Shown: positions 53,248 through 61,941 of the stretch, piece by piece | Position numbering within the stretch: the stretch's first letter is position 1 | Layout of the letters: each line of letters opens with the position of its first letter | Source of the DNA: an uncultured Selenomonadales bacterium | GTDB taxonomy: Bacteria > Bacillota > Negativicutes > Selenomonadales > Selenomonadaceae | Reading direction: 5' to 3' | NCBI GenBank assembly: GCA_900315155.1 | Contig: OMYB01000002.1 | Location: 248,001 to 312,000 of the forward strand | DNA: 64,000 bases | Position numbers and translations under genes: made by a program | The notes under the pieces: generated by a model | The model's database searches: none | The model's input: the letters and a program-made list of their open reading frames with translations, nothing else | What the model was told of the DNA's origin: nothing

Positions 53248-54668
53248 TCGTTGCACCCCCCTGGGCAGGTATAGCAGCCGCCACCCTGCAGTTCCCGCAT
53301 CTTTGCTTTGGACGCACCCTGCATGCCAGCCGGGATGTTGAAGCGTTCCTTGTACTTCGCGATGGCGAGGAGACGATACATCTTTTCATACGTCTCCGTC
53401 GGGTATTCGAGGCGGGTCGGCAGATCCATCCCCGTTTCCTTGGCACGCATGACGAGACGCATGTCGAGCAGGCGCTGGAGCACGTTCGTCACGATGCCCT
53501 GGTTGCCTGCACCGAAGAGCTCGGCGAGATAGGCGAGCGGAATGCGCATCTCCTCGACATCCGGCAGGTAGACATCGGCCTCGACGCGGCGCGCGATCGG
53601 CGAAAGGGGCGGTACATACCAGACCATCGGGAGCGTGCGGTACTCGGCGTGCAGCGGCAGCGCGAGGCGCCACTCCTTGATGAGCTTGTAGACGGGCGAG
53701 TTCTGTGCGGCCTGCAGCCAGGTTTCCGGCACACCTTCTTTGCGAGCGGCCTCGATGACCTCCGGGTCGCTCGGATCCTGGATGACATCGAGCATGTTGT
53801 GGGCGATGTTGCCCGGCTCCAGCGTCGAGGCTACGGCCTCGACCTTATCCATATCGTAGAGCAGCACGCCCATGTAGCGCAGGCGGCCGACACAGGTATC
53901 CGCGCAGACCGTTGGCAGGCCGTTCTCGAGGCGCGGGAAGCAGAAAATGCACTTCTCGGCCTTGTTCGTCTTCCAATTGAAATAGACTTTCTTGTACGGA
54001 CAGGACGGGACGCAGTGACGCCAGCCACGGCAGGCATCCTGCGAGACGAGCACGACGCCGTCCTCCTCGCGCTTGTAGATGGCACCGGACGGGCAGGCTG
54101 CGACGCAGGCCGGATTCAGGCAGTGGTTGCAGACGCGCGGCAGGTATTTCATGAAGAGATCGTGGAACTCCATCTTGATCTCTTCGCCCATCTTCTCGAG
54201 GTTGACGTCCTGACGGGCTGTCTCGCCGTTCGCGAGGTCATCCTCCCAGTTCGGCCCCCACTTGATTTCCATGCGCTCCTCGGTGATGAGCGAACGCGGA
54301 CGGGCCACGGGCTGGTGGTTCTTGCGGCGCGAATCGATGAGCGTACTGTAGTCGTACGTCCACGGCTCATAGTAATCGTCGATCTCCGGCTGCTGCGGAT
54401 GGTAGAACAGCTCGGCGAGGCGCAGCGGCTTCGGGCCCGTGCGGAGCTCGAGCTTGCCGTTTTTCAGCGTCCAGCCGCCCTTCCACTTGTCCTGGTCTTC
54501 CCAGCGTTTCGGATAGCCGATGCCCGGCTTCGTCTCCACGTTGTTGAAATACATATATTCCGCACCGGGGCGGTTGGTCCAGACGTTCTTGCAGGTGATG
54601 GAGCACGTATGGCAGCCGATGCACTTGTCAAGATTCATGACCATCGAAATTTGTGCTTTAATCTTCAA
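53244..54668 (-). CDS. narH: Respiratory nitrate reductase beta subunit
   Basis: A 474-residue iron-sulfur subunit that carries electrons from NarI to NarG. Four Cys clusters are visible: CIGCHTCSITCKNVW, CNHCLNPACVAACPSGAIY, CRGWRHCVPSCPYKK and CIFCFPRLENGLPTVCADTC; the Trp in CRGWRHC marks the [3Fe-4S] cluster as in E. coli NarH. The reading frame is complete and begins 11 bases inside the narG end. Confidence 0.96.
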   Translation of the reverse strand: MKIKAQISMVMNLDKCIGCHTCSITCKNVWTNRPGAEYMYFNNVETKPGIGYPKRWEDQDKWKGGWTLKNGKLELRTGPKPLRLAELFYHPQQPEIDDYYEPWTYDYSTLIDSRRKNHQPVARPRSLITEERMEIKWGPNWEDDLANGETARQDVNLEKMGEEIKMEFHDLFMKYLPRVCNHCLNPACVAACPSGAIYKREEDGVVLVSQDACRGWRHCVPSCPYKKVYFNWKTNKAEKCIFCFPRLENGLPTVCADTCVGRLRYMGVLLYDMDKVEAVASTLEPGNIAHNMLDVIQDPSDPEVIEAARKEGVPETWLQAAQNSPVYKLIKEWRLALPLHAEYRTLPMVWYVPPLSPIARRVEADVYLPDVEEMRIPLAYLAELFGAGNQGIVTNVLQRLLDMRLVMRAKETGMDLPTRLEYPTETYEKMYRLLAIAKYKERFNIPAGMQGASKAKMRELQGGGCYTCPGGCNE

Positions 54669-56970
54669 GCCAATCTACCTCCTCCAGCTTGCGGCAGACC
54701 ACGTACATATCGCGCTGGTTGCCGGTCGGACCGTAGTAATTGAACCCGTAGCTCAGCTGGCCATAGCCGCCGATCATGTGGGTCGGTTTCATGTGGATGC
54801 GCGTCGGCGTGTTGTGCGAGCCGCTGCGCGTATGCGTGATGGAGTTGCCCGGCACGTTGATGTGGCGGTCCTGCGCATGGTGCATGTATACGACACCCTG
54901 CGGTAGGCGCGGCGTCACGGCCACGCGGGACGACACGACACCGTTGTGGTTGTAGAGCTCGATCCAGTCGTTGTCCTTCACGCCGATCTCTGCGGCATCC
55001 TTTTCGTTGATCCAGACAGTCTGGCCTCCACGGAACAGCGTGAGCATCTGCTGGCTGTCGAAATACATGGAGTGCGTGCTCCACTTGTTGTGCGGCGTGA
55101 GGTATTTCAGCGTGATCTCCTTCGCGCCACCGAGGCGGTGCTCGATGGGCTTGTAGTCGAGGATGGGCTTATACGTCGCCATGGCCTCGCCGTACTCACG
55201 CATCATCTCATGGTCGAGATAGAAGGACTGCCGGCCCGTGACCGTGCGGAATGGGACGAGCTCCTCGATATTCGTCGTAAATGGCGTATACCGGCGGTTC
55301 TGGTTGCTGCCCGTGAACGTCGGGGACGTGATCGTCTCCTTGGGCTGGGCTGCGATCTCATCGAACGTGAAACGCTCACTTTCGCGGTCAGCGGCGAGGC
55401 GGGCGAGGTTATCGACACCAGACTTCTTTTCCAGGGCATGCCATGCCTTGACGGCGACCTTGCCGTTCGTCGTCGTGGAAAGTCCCATGACGGCCTCGGC
55501 AGCCTGACGCGCCGTATATATGGACGGGCAGCCATAGGAGACGTAGTCCTTATTCTCGATGACACCGTTGCGGCGCTTGATTTCCTCGTACTCGTCACTG
55601 CTGTCCCAAGTGAAGTTGAGCGAGCCCATCTTCTTCGAGACGTTTGGTCCGAGCGCGATCCACTTTTCGTACGTCTTCGTGTAGTCGCGTACGACCGGCA
55701 CGAGACCCGGCATCGTCTTGCCCGGGACCGGCTCACACTCGCCTTTGCTCCAATCGAGGATGCAGCCCTCCGGCTGGGCGAGCTCGCCCTCGCTGTCGTG
55801 CTGCACCGGCATGGCGACAACATCGTGATACGGCTTCAGATCCGCTTCCTTCGCGACGTCCGAGACGGCTTTCGCGAGCGTGCGGTAGATATCCCAGTCG
55901 GATTTTGCCTCCCAGAGCGGGGCAACGGCCTCCTGGAACGGATGCACGAACGGGTGCATATCCGTCGAGGAGAGGTCGTCCTTCTCATACCACGTCGCCG
56001 TCGGCAGGACAACATCGGAGTACAGCGCCGTGCCGGCCATGCGGAAGTCGATGTCGATGAGCAGGTCGAGCTTGCCCTCAGCGGCACCGCCCGGTTTCTC
56101 GAGCTCCGCTTTGCCGCGCCATTTGATCTCCGTTGGACGCGCGGCAGCCTCCTCCTCGGCAAACAGCGTATTCTCCGTGCCGAGCAGGTACTTCATGAAA
56201 TAATCGTTGCCCTTCGCAGACGAGCCGAGCAGGTTCGCCGTCCAGACAAAGAGGTTGCGCGGGAAATTCTCCGGTGCATCCGGATCCTGCACGGAAAACT
56301 CGAGGCTGCGGTCCTTCAGGGAATCGACGATGTACTTCTTGACATCCTTGCCCGCCTTTTCCGCCTCATCGTGCAGCTGCTGGCCGCCCTTGTTGAACGT
56401 CGGATAGGACGGCAGCCAGCCCATGCGGGCCGCGAGCACGTTGTAGTCACCGGCGTTGCGGTAGCGTGGCTTCTCCAGCGGCGAAGTGAGGTCGCCGAGA
56501 TCGACTTCATCGCTGCGCCACTGATCCGTAGCGAAATAATAGAAGCTCGTGCTGTTCTGCAGGCGGGGCGGTTTCTGCCAGTCCAGCGCCGTCATGATGC
56601 GCTGCCAGCCCTCTGCCGGGCGGAGCTTCTCCTGGCCGACATAGTGTGCCCAGCCGCCGCCGTTGCGGCCCTCGCTGCCCGTGAACAGCAGCAGGTTGAG
56701 GATCGTGCGGTAGACGACGTCGGCGTGGAACCAGTGATTGATACCGCCGCCCATGATGACCATCGTCTTGCCCTTGGTCTGGATCGCATTGTCTGCGAAC
56801 TCGCGGGCCGTATGGATGCAGGTCTCCGCAGGTACGCCCGTGTATTTTTCCTGCCATTTCGGCGTGTACGGCACATCTTCATCGTACGAGGAGGCGCACT
56901 CGCCGCCGATGCCGCGGTCGATCGCGTAGTTCGCGAGCGTCAGGTCGTAGACCGTCGTGACGAGGACTTC
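54658..56970 (-). pseudogene. narG: narG truncated at its 5' end by an integrated element
   Basis: About 768 codons encode the C-terminal part of the nitrate reductase alpha subunit, from LVTTVYDLTLANYAIDRGIG to the true C-terminus GGYGQLSYGFNYYG ... WLED. Full NarG proteins have about 1220-1250 residues, so roughly 480 N-terminal residues are missing, including the [4Fe-4S] (FS0) and the molybdenum-ligand regions. The open frame runs on past 56970, but there it reads through the 3' end of a tRNA gene and element sequence with no NarG similarity. Remaining codons show no further stop or frameshift, so the break is recent or reversible. Downstream narH, narJ and narI are intact but have lost their promoter unless the element supplies one. 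Confidence 0.9.
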
Positions 56971-57011
56971 TAAGCCGTGGGTCGAGGGTTCGAATCCCCC
57001 CTGACGCACCA
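56964..57011 (+). other. Attachment site: 3' half of tRNA-Arg(TCT) at the element-narG junction
   Basis: The plus strand reads from the anticodon loop (CTTCTAA, anticodon TCT) through GTTCGAATC to CTGACGC-A-CCA, that is a complete tRNA 3' half. The sequence to the left is narG, not a tRNA 5' half: the anticodon stem would fail to pair. GGACTTC at 56964-56970 can also be read as narG codons (GAA-GTC-C) and is the likely crossover core shared by attP and the target. Confidence 0.85.
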
Positions 57012-57023
57012 GGAATATCAAGG

Positions 57024-57051
57024 CCTCCGAGGTTTTCTCGGAGGTCTTTTT
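57024..57051 (+). terminator. Terminator after the tRNA-Arg fragment
   Basis: CCTCCGAG pairs with CTCGGAGG over a 5-base loop, followed by TCTTTTT. Elements that target tRNA 3' ends often carry such a replacement terminator. Confidence 0.85.
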
Positions 57052-57058
57052 CACGCTT

Positions 57059-57079
57059 GTGGGGCAATAAGTGGGGCAA
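57059..57079 (+). repeat. Direct repeats next to the attachment site
   Basis: GTGGGGCAA occurs at 57059-57067 and 57071-57079, a 12-base period. Position and form suit integrase arm-type binding sites. Confidence 0.65.
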
Positions 57080-57156
57080 CGCAAAAAAATTCTGCTTTCA
57101 TAGGGCTGCTGAAAAAATTTTGCAAGAAAAAATAGGATGGAGAGAAGCTGGACTTG

Positions 57157-57426
57157 ATGGACAGAGAGACAAAAATTTCGGATAATCTGCTGATCCTGCC
57201 AGGAGAAACGATCGCAGATGTTTTGAAAGATCGAAAGATGACAGAAAAAGATCTTGCCGCACAAACAGGCTGCTCGGAAGATGTCATCCATCGTGTCATC
57301 TGTGGAGAACTGCCGATTGCGGAAGATTTCGCGAATCGAATGGAATCGGTGCTGGATGTGCCAGCTACCTTTTGGCTTCGCTTGCAAGCAAACTATGATG
57401 AGGAACGTCTTCGTGATAAAAAATAG
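57157..57426 (+). CDS. HigA-like XRE-family DNA-binding protein
   Basis: An 89-residue protein with an XRE helix-turn-helix in the HigA antitoxin layout: LPGETIADVLKDRKMTEKDL, CSEDVIHRVICGELPI, and the family's C-terminal FWLRLQANYDEERLR. HigA proteins normally neutralise and co-regulate a HigB toxin encoded just upstream, but none is found within 150 bases on either side. It could be an orphan antitoxin, an anti-addiction gene or an element regulator. The start is ambiguous: ATG 57157, or TTG 57154; neither has an ideally spaced ribosome site. Confidence 0.78.
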   Translation: MDRETKISDNLLILPGETIADVLKDRKMTEKDLAAQTGCSEDVIHRVICGELPIAEDFANRMESVLDVPATFWLRLQANYDEERLRDKK

Positions 57427-57500
57427 GCCTCCCAAGGCGGGAGACCTGACTTTAGAGGATGGAGATGCTCAGGCATTTTCTTGGTCCGGCCAGTACGCTG

Positions 57501-58712
57501 TTACGATATCGAAGACGCCATAGCAGCGTACCCTTCTCGGAAAATCTTATTGAGAGCATCAATCGCAGGACGCTGCATATCGGGCAAGACATGACTGTAC
57601 GTGTCCATCGTCACCTTGATGGAGCTATGGCCGAGACGTTCCTGCACGACCTTGGGGTTGACGCCTTGTTGCAGGAGCAGGGTTGCATGCGTATGACGCA
57701 GCCCATGGAAGGTGAATCCCTCACGGATGTTGCATTTCTTCAACAAGGGCTGAAAATATCGGCGGGTGAAGTTCGTTGGACTGAGAGGTTCGCCGAACGG
57801 ACTGGTGAAGATGAGATTGTGCCAATGGAACATATTGCCGAGGCTTTCGGCGTATTCTTTCTGCCATACTTGGTAGGAACGCAGTTGTTCTACGTCCTTG
57901 GGCATCAGTGCAACGTTGCGGCGGCTTTTCATCGTCTTCGGCGCTTGGAAGACCGCACCCTTGCCGACCACATGGGCGAGAGAACGGCGGACGTGCAGGG
58001 CAGCTTGATCGAGGTCGATGTCTTCCCACTTGAGGCCGAAAACCTCTCCCTGCCGCAGCCCTGTGTGTGCCGTCAGGGCAATCAGCTCCGACATCATCCG
58101 CCCCATGTAGGGATGGTCGATTTCGAGAGCGGCGTCGATGAGCCGGTCAACCTCGGTGTTCGTCAGTACGACGATTTCTTTTTTCACCAGTTTTGGCGGG
58201 CGTGTCCTCTTGACTGGATTGCTCTCTAGCTTGCCAGCTCGTACGGCTTCGTCCAAGCACATCGAGAAATAGCGACGGGCGGCTCTGACCGTTGAGGATG
58301 AGATGCCTGTCCCTTTGAGCCCGCCATGCGAGAGAAGCCTGTTGAAGTGGCGTTGCAGGGCAGTAGCATCAAGCTCGTTGAGTGCTGTTTTCCCGAAAGC
58401 CGGAAGGACATAGTTCTTGAGGCTGCTGACGTACTTCTCGTAGGTGCGCGCACGGATGCGCGGCTTCACCATCGTTGTCATGCACTCGTGCAGCCAGTCT
58501 GCGACCGTAAGGACTTCTTGGACAGGTTCTTTTGATTTCTCGAGTTGTTCTTTGAAGGTTTCCCACTTGTCGCGAGCGATGCGGCGTGTCTTGCCAGTGA
58601 ATTTTTGACGGCGGCGGTGGTTTTCTGCATCGTAATACATGATTTGGAAAATCCACAGGTTGCGCTTGTCGTCATGATAGAAGGTTCCTTCTCCAGAACT
58701 GCGTTTGCTCAT
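57501..58712 (-). CDS. int: Tyrosine recombinase (integrase) of the integrated element
   Basis: A 403-residue phage/ICE-type integrase. An AP2-like arm-binding region (residues ~1-55) and core-binding SAM-like domain (~65-165) precede the catalytic domain. Catalytic residues are Arg220 (HTGLRQGE), His336-x-x-Arg339 (FHGLRHTH), His362 (LGHSS) and Tyr372 (DTYSHV). It catalyses insertion and excision at the tRNA-derived site 490 bases away; its 3' end faces the attachment site, as usual. Good evidence that the element could still excise. Confidence 0.95.
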   Translation of the reverse strand: MSKRSSGEGTFYHDDKRNLWIFQIMYYDAENHRRRQKFTGKTRRIARDKWETFKEQLEKSKEPVQEVLTVADWLHECMTTMVKPRIRARTYEKYVSSLKNYVLPAFGKTALNELDATALQRHFNRLLSHGGLKGTGISSSTVRAARRYFSMCLDEAVRAGKLESNPVKRTRPPKLVKKEIVVLTNTEVDRLIDAALEIDHPYMGRMMSELIALTAHTGLRQGEVFGLKWEDIDLDQAALHVRRSLAHVVGKGAVFQAPKTMKSRRNVALMPKDVEQLRSYQVWQKEYAESLGNMFHWHNLIFTSPFGEPLSPTNFTRRYFQPLLKKCNIREGFTFHGLRHTHATLLLQQGVNPKVVQERLGHSSIKVTMDTYSHVLPDMQRPAIDALNKIFREGYAAMASSIS

Positions 58713-58730
58713 AATGTTGTTCTCCCTTCA

Positions 58731-58778
58731 ATAAAATCGCGGCTGAAGACAGCACCTTCGGCACTGTCTTCAGCCGCG
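58731..58778 (-). terminator. Long hairpin between excisionase and integrase genes
   Basis: A perfect 15-bp stem (58738-58752 with 58764-58778) extended by a further weak pairing round TTCG, followed by ATTTTAT on the minus strand. It would limit read-through from the element's early genes into int. Confidence 0.85.
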
Positions 58779-58791
58779 CTGCGCCTCGATC

Positions 58792-58956
58792 TCAGGCGGC
58801 AATCAGTTTTTGCAGCGATTCCTCGGGGACAAGGATGCGCGTGCCGATGCGGATGACATCGAGCTTCTTCTTGTAGACCATATCATACAGCAAGGATTTG
58901 CTGACGCCGAGCATGGTCGCGATTTCCTTGATGGCGTAATACTTTTTTTCCTCCAT
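58792..58956 (-). CDS. xis: Excisionase / helix-turn-helix type 17 protein
   Basis: A 54-residue MerR-like winged helix-turn-helix protein: YYAIKEIATMLGVSKSLLYD followed by KKKLDVIRIGTRILVPEESL. Such small proteins act as excisionases, bending DNA at the attachment site to favour excision. The ATG at 58956 follows GGAGGTG. Adjacent to int in the usual order. Confidence 0.88.
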   Translation of the reverse strand: MEEKKYYAIKEIATMLGVSKSLLYDMVYKKKLDVIRIGTRILVPEESLQKLIAA

Positions 58957-59005
58957 CTGGATGCACCTCCATTGGTATAGTACATTTGCTGAGGCGAGAA
59001 CTTTA

Positions 59006-59362
59006 TCACATGAGGAGGGGCGGAAACTTCTTGTTGCCCTCACGTTCTGCATAGCGCGGATCGATGAATGTCGTGTTTTCGGCCATATTCACGGGGAGCA
59101 CGGGTGACGTGTCGTTACCATTCCGCAAGATGTAACGGAAAGTGTAACGAGCGTAGGCCCATGCTTTTGCCCATTCGATGGTCGGGAATTGGTAGATTTC
59201 AATCCAGAGAAGACGCTGTGCTGCATCGCTGAGGAGGGATGCTTTGTTGTAGATGCCGATTCCGTTTCTGCCGACAGCAGCATACCATGGAAGGTTCATG
59301 CCGTTGTAGTTGTAGTCGTTGTTGGTGTTGGTGTTGTTGAGGGTCATGAGATTTTGCATCAT
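59006..59362 (-). CDS. Small element protein with RNase H1 N-domain-like fold
   Basis: A 118-residue protein. Residues 25-75 (PWYAAVGRNGIGIYNKASLL, then YQFPTIEWAKAWAYARYTFR) resemble the N-terminal RNA/DNA-hybrid-binding domain of RNase H1 (viroplasmin-like: WYAVxxGRxxGIY ... F.t...A..). The catalytic RNase H domain is absent. The first 20 residues are Asn/Thr-rich. It ends 12 bases before the helicase-like gene's stop region in transcription order (helicase first, then this gene). A nucleic-acid-binding helper of element replication is plausible. Ribosome site AAAGGAGA. Confidence 0.68.
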   Translation of the reverse strand: MMQNLMTLNNTNTNNDYNYNGMNLPWYAAVGRNGIGIYNKASLLSDAAQRLLWIEIYQFPTIEWAKAWAYARYTFRYILRNGNDTSPVLPVNMAENTTFIDPRYAEREGNKKFPPLLM

Positions 59363-59373
59363 CGTAGTCTCCT

Positions 59374-61485
59374 TTATTTTTGGTTGATAATGGATTCGCA
59401 GGCGGCGATTTTCAAGACGACCATTCGAGGTCTGCCAGGGATTTTGGAGGACGCTTTCATCAGGGTAGAGCCCTGATTGCAGAGAGTCAAATCGTGCTCC
59501 TTGAGCTGACGGAGAATTTCTTTTGGCGACAAGGGAAGGTTTTCTCCCCGATCAATGCAGGCGTTTCGGATGCACTTGAACAGCTCATCAGATTTTAACC
59601 AGTAGACCCCTTTTTCACGTTCCTCATAGCCAAGGTAACTCCCGAGATTCCCGACGTATATCTCAAGGTTTCTTGCGATTGCAACCTTGCCCGTCCCAAT
59701 CAGATTCCAGAACTCTTTGATATAGCGGACGTAGGGATCTTCCTTCTGTGCCTCGGCGCATTGATGATGAACGAGTTCCGCGAATTGCTGTGCGGCAAGT
59801 ATCGTCCATTTCGACTGGTCTTCTGACCGGATGACGCCCGCTTGGGAGAGGAATCCCATGAGCGTTTCCCATGCGAGGACCAAGTGAGCGTAATCATCAC
59901 GGAGGCGAGGTTCTTTAACAGATGCGAGCAGTCCTCGTTTCGACGGGAAGCTGTCTTTGAAGTACTGAACTAGGTTACGATAGTTTCGTTCGAGGTAGTA
60001 GATATACTCAGACCAGAAATGCTTCATGATCTCGGGGGTATCCTGAAAGACCTGAAGGCGATCGCCTTTTAGCCGTTCGGTAAAGATGACGCGGAGATAA
60101 CGTAGCTCGCTGGACTTGATTTGGCCGGTCACTTCCGTCTCACCCGTAATCACGAGACCGCCCCGGATAGCATAGCTCGTGACCTGATGATTGCCGGCGT
60201 ATTTTTCGCGTGGCGTTTTATCGGAATAGGCGCGGATGAGCGCTTGGAAGTTCTTGGTCTTTTCCTTCACTTCTTGTTGGCTGCCCTCTAAGTTGAAGTC
60301 GTCAACGACCAAAACGTCATCAAAAGCTTCTTGGTGCAGGACTGTCATTGCAGCGGCCGTGCCACGAATCGAATGAATCTGTTTTTTCCGTTCTTCAAAT
60401 ACGTTGTAGAGGACACGGCAGAAGGCTGTCTTCATGAAGCCTGTTTCACCCATCGCCATCAAGGCGAAGTCGAGCGGATAATCAGCATCGCCGAAAATCG
60501 CGTCGAGGTAGGCGCAAGCACCATAGGTGAGCATGGGGATCGTGATGGATGCGTCTCCAACATCCAGTACGGACCATGCTTTGGACAGCCAGACGGTTTT
60601 TCCTTCTGGCGGCAGTTGTTCGAGAAGCGTCTTCTTGCAGGAGCAATCGGGCAATCCTCCGTGATAGAAGAGCCGGTTTTTGCTGGAATCTTCGATTCCC
60701 CATCCCCAATCGGCAGACCCGATGAGAATTGGGAAGTTGCTCGTTTCAAGAAGGAGACCTGTTAGGCGTTTGAACAATTCACTTGCCTTGAACGTGGCGT
60801 CTTTGCAGATACTCCATGCCGGATAGAGCTTCTTGATCTTGTCTTCGAGCGAATCCCACTTCTCCATCGGAATTTCGAGCGTGGCTTGTTTTGCGCCGAC
60901 GCCGAAGATGCGGATGCGATAAATCGTGGATGTCGAACCTTCGTGGAGATGGAGTTGGTGGATTTCGGCGAGGATTTCAAGACGGAACGTCGTGAAACGG
61001 ATGAGCTTCTTGCTCTGGGTATAGTGGTAGTACCCGTTACATCCTTCGAGGTAGCCTTCGCCGATTGGTCGAAACCATTGCGGTGTGGTGTACGTCTGGT
61101 AAGGATATGGATTTGATTCGACGGGGAACATCATCCCGTATGCTGCGGTTGCGCGAAGCAAGGGCGCGAACTGGCACATGGGCTTCATTTCCACGTCCTC
61201 TGGATGGACTACCTTGCAGCGCTCTACGTCGCTTGCCGGTTCGTTCTCGTCGGCGGTGAGAGCGACCGTGTGTTTGTTCATTTCCTCGCTGTAACACACG
61301 GTTGGAACTTCTGTGAGCTGCATTTCCTTCGGGACGTTCTTGCAACGTCTTGGATCGAACTTGACGACAGCTACCTTTTTCTGGGGCTCTTGTTGATGGG
61401 ACTTGCGGGGGATTGGGTCGAACCGGACAACGGTCACCTTTCTCTCCTTGTTGGATGACGTGTTTTGATTCTGCTGCGTATCCAA
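59374..61485 (-). CDS. P-loop primase/helicase-like protein of the element (DUF927-like)
   Basis: A 703-residue protein. A P-loop lies near residue 350 (AMGETGFMKTAFCRVL, Lys-Thr retained) and a Walker B-like VLVVDDFN near 390. The overall layout, a divergent N-domain, an NTPase with GETG-x-x-KT and a winged-helix-like C-terminus, recalls DUF927/phage primase-helicase proteins of integrative elements; the assignment is by pattern. The first 40 residues contain two copies of a VxVVxFDP motif (VTVVRFDP, VAVVKFDP). The start is a TTG at 61485 with AGGAGG seven bases upstream; the open frame continues 76 codons further without a ribosome site. Confidence 0.75.
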   Translation of the reverse strand: MDTQQNQNTSSNKERKVTVVRFDPIPRKSHQQEPQKKVAVVKFDPRRCKNVPKEMQLTEVPTVCYSEEMNKHTVALTADENEPASDVERCKVVHPEDVEMKPMCQFAPLLRATAAYGMMFPVESNPYPYQTYTTPQWFRPIGEGYLEGCNGYYHYTQSKKLIRFTTFRLEILAEIHQLHLHEGSTSTIYRIRIFGVGAKQATLEIPMEKWDSLEDKIKKLYPAWSICKDATFKASELFKRLTGLLLETSNFPILIGSADWGWGIEDSSKNRLFYHGGLPDCSCKKTLLEQLPPEGKTVWLSKAWSVLDVGDASITIPMLTYGACAYLDAIFGDADYPLDFALMAMGETGFMKTAFCRVLYNVFEERKKQIHSIRGTAAAMTVLHQEAFDDVLVVDDFNLEGSQQEVKEKTKNFQALIRAYSDKTPREKYAGNHQVTSYAIRGGLVITGETEVTGQIKSSELRYLRVIFTERLKGDRLQVFQDTPEIMKHFWSEYIYYLERNYRNLVQYFKDSFPSKRGLLASVKEPRLRDDYAHLVLAWETLMGFLSQAGVIRSEDQSKWTILAAQQFAELVHHQCAEAQKEDPYVRYIKEFWNLIGTGKVAIARNLEIYVGNLGSYLGYEEREKGVYWLKSDELFKCIRNACIDRGENLPLSPKEILRQLKEHDLTLCNQGSTLMKASSKIPGRPRMVVLKIAACESIINQK

Positions 61486-61941
61486 AAGAATACCTCCTTT
61501 GAGGGAGGACGTTTTGCCCTCCGTGTCGAATAGAAAACTCATGTAGCAAAGCCGTGTAGCTGTTGAGTCGTTCATTTGTGATCCGCGAACACCGCACGAA
61601 CTTGTCGTTGGCAGGTGCGAGGCACGTTGACCAGATTGCTCCCTTGCAATTCGCGGAGATTCATGAACTTTGACGCTTGCTGCTTTGCTCGCTGCTTGTG
61701 CAGCTGATTTCATTATACAAAAGATGCGGAGGGGTGGTTATTCCCCAGTTTTTTGAGAATTTTGAAGAGAGGGACAAACCTTTTCGATGACTGATTTCTG
61801 CTGCTGTTTTGTCGCTTGCAACTCGGTAGAATGTAAAAATGAGACCCCTCCCTTGAAATTTGAGAATTTTGAGAAGAAAAAGGGCATCGTTTTAGGGGTG
61901 ATTATTGCGGCCGGTGAATAGCGGAGTTAGGATGAGGCGAG
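61486..61941. promoter_or_regulatory. Divergent intergenic region of the element
   Basis: 456 bases between divergent genes. TTTGAGAATTTTGA occurs twice, at 61752-61765 and 61859-61872. A GGAGGGC/GTCCTCC hairpin lies just ahead of the helicase ribosome site. No further gene is supported. Probably holds promoters for both sides and perhaps replication or regulatory sites. Confidence 0.55.

Noticed and set aside
54946-56973. 675-codon plus-strand frame opposite narG
   Set aside because: A shadow of the narG reading frame; no motif, no ribosome site.
56937-57011. A complete tRNA-Arg gene
   Set aside because: The acceptor strands could pair, but the D arm lacks its conserved bases and the anticodon stem does not form; the left half encodes conserved NarG residues.
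56971-57435. N-terminal extension of the narG open frame
   Set aside because: It reads through the tRNA 3' half, the terminator and the HigA-like gene in antisense; no NarG similarity, so not part of the protein.
61486-61713. N-terminal extension of the helicase-like gene
   Set aside because: The longer frame has no ribosome site, whereas AGGAGG stands seven bases before the TTG at 61485.
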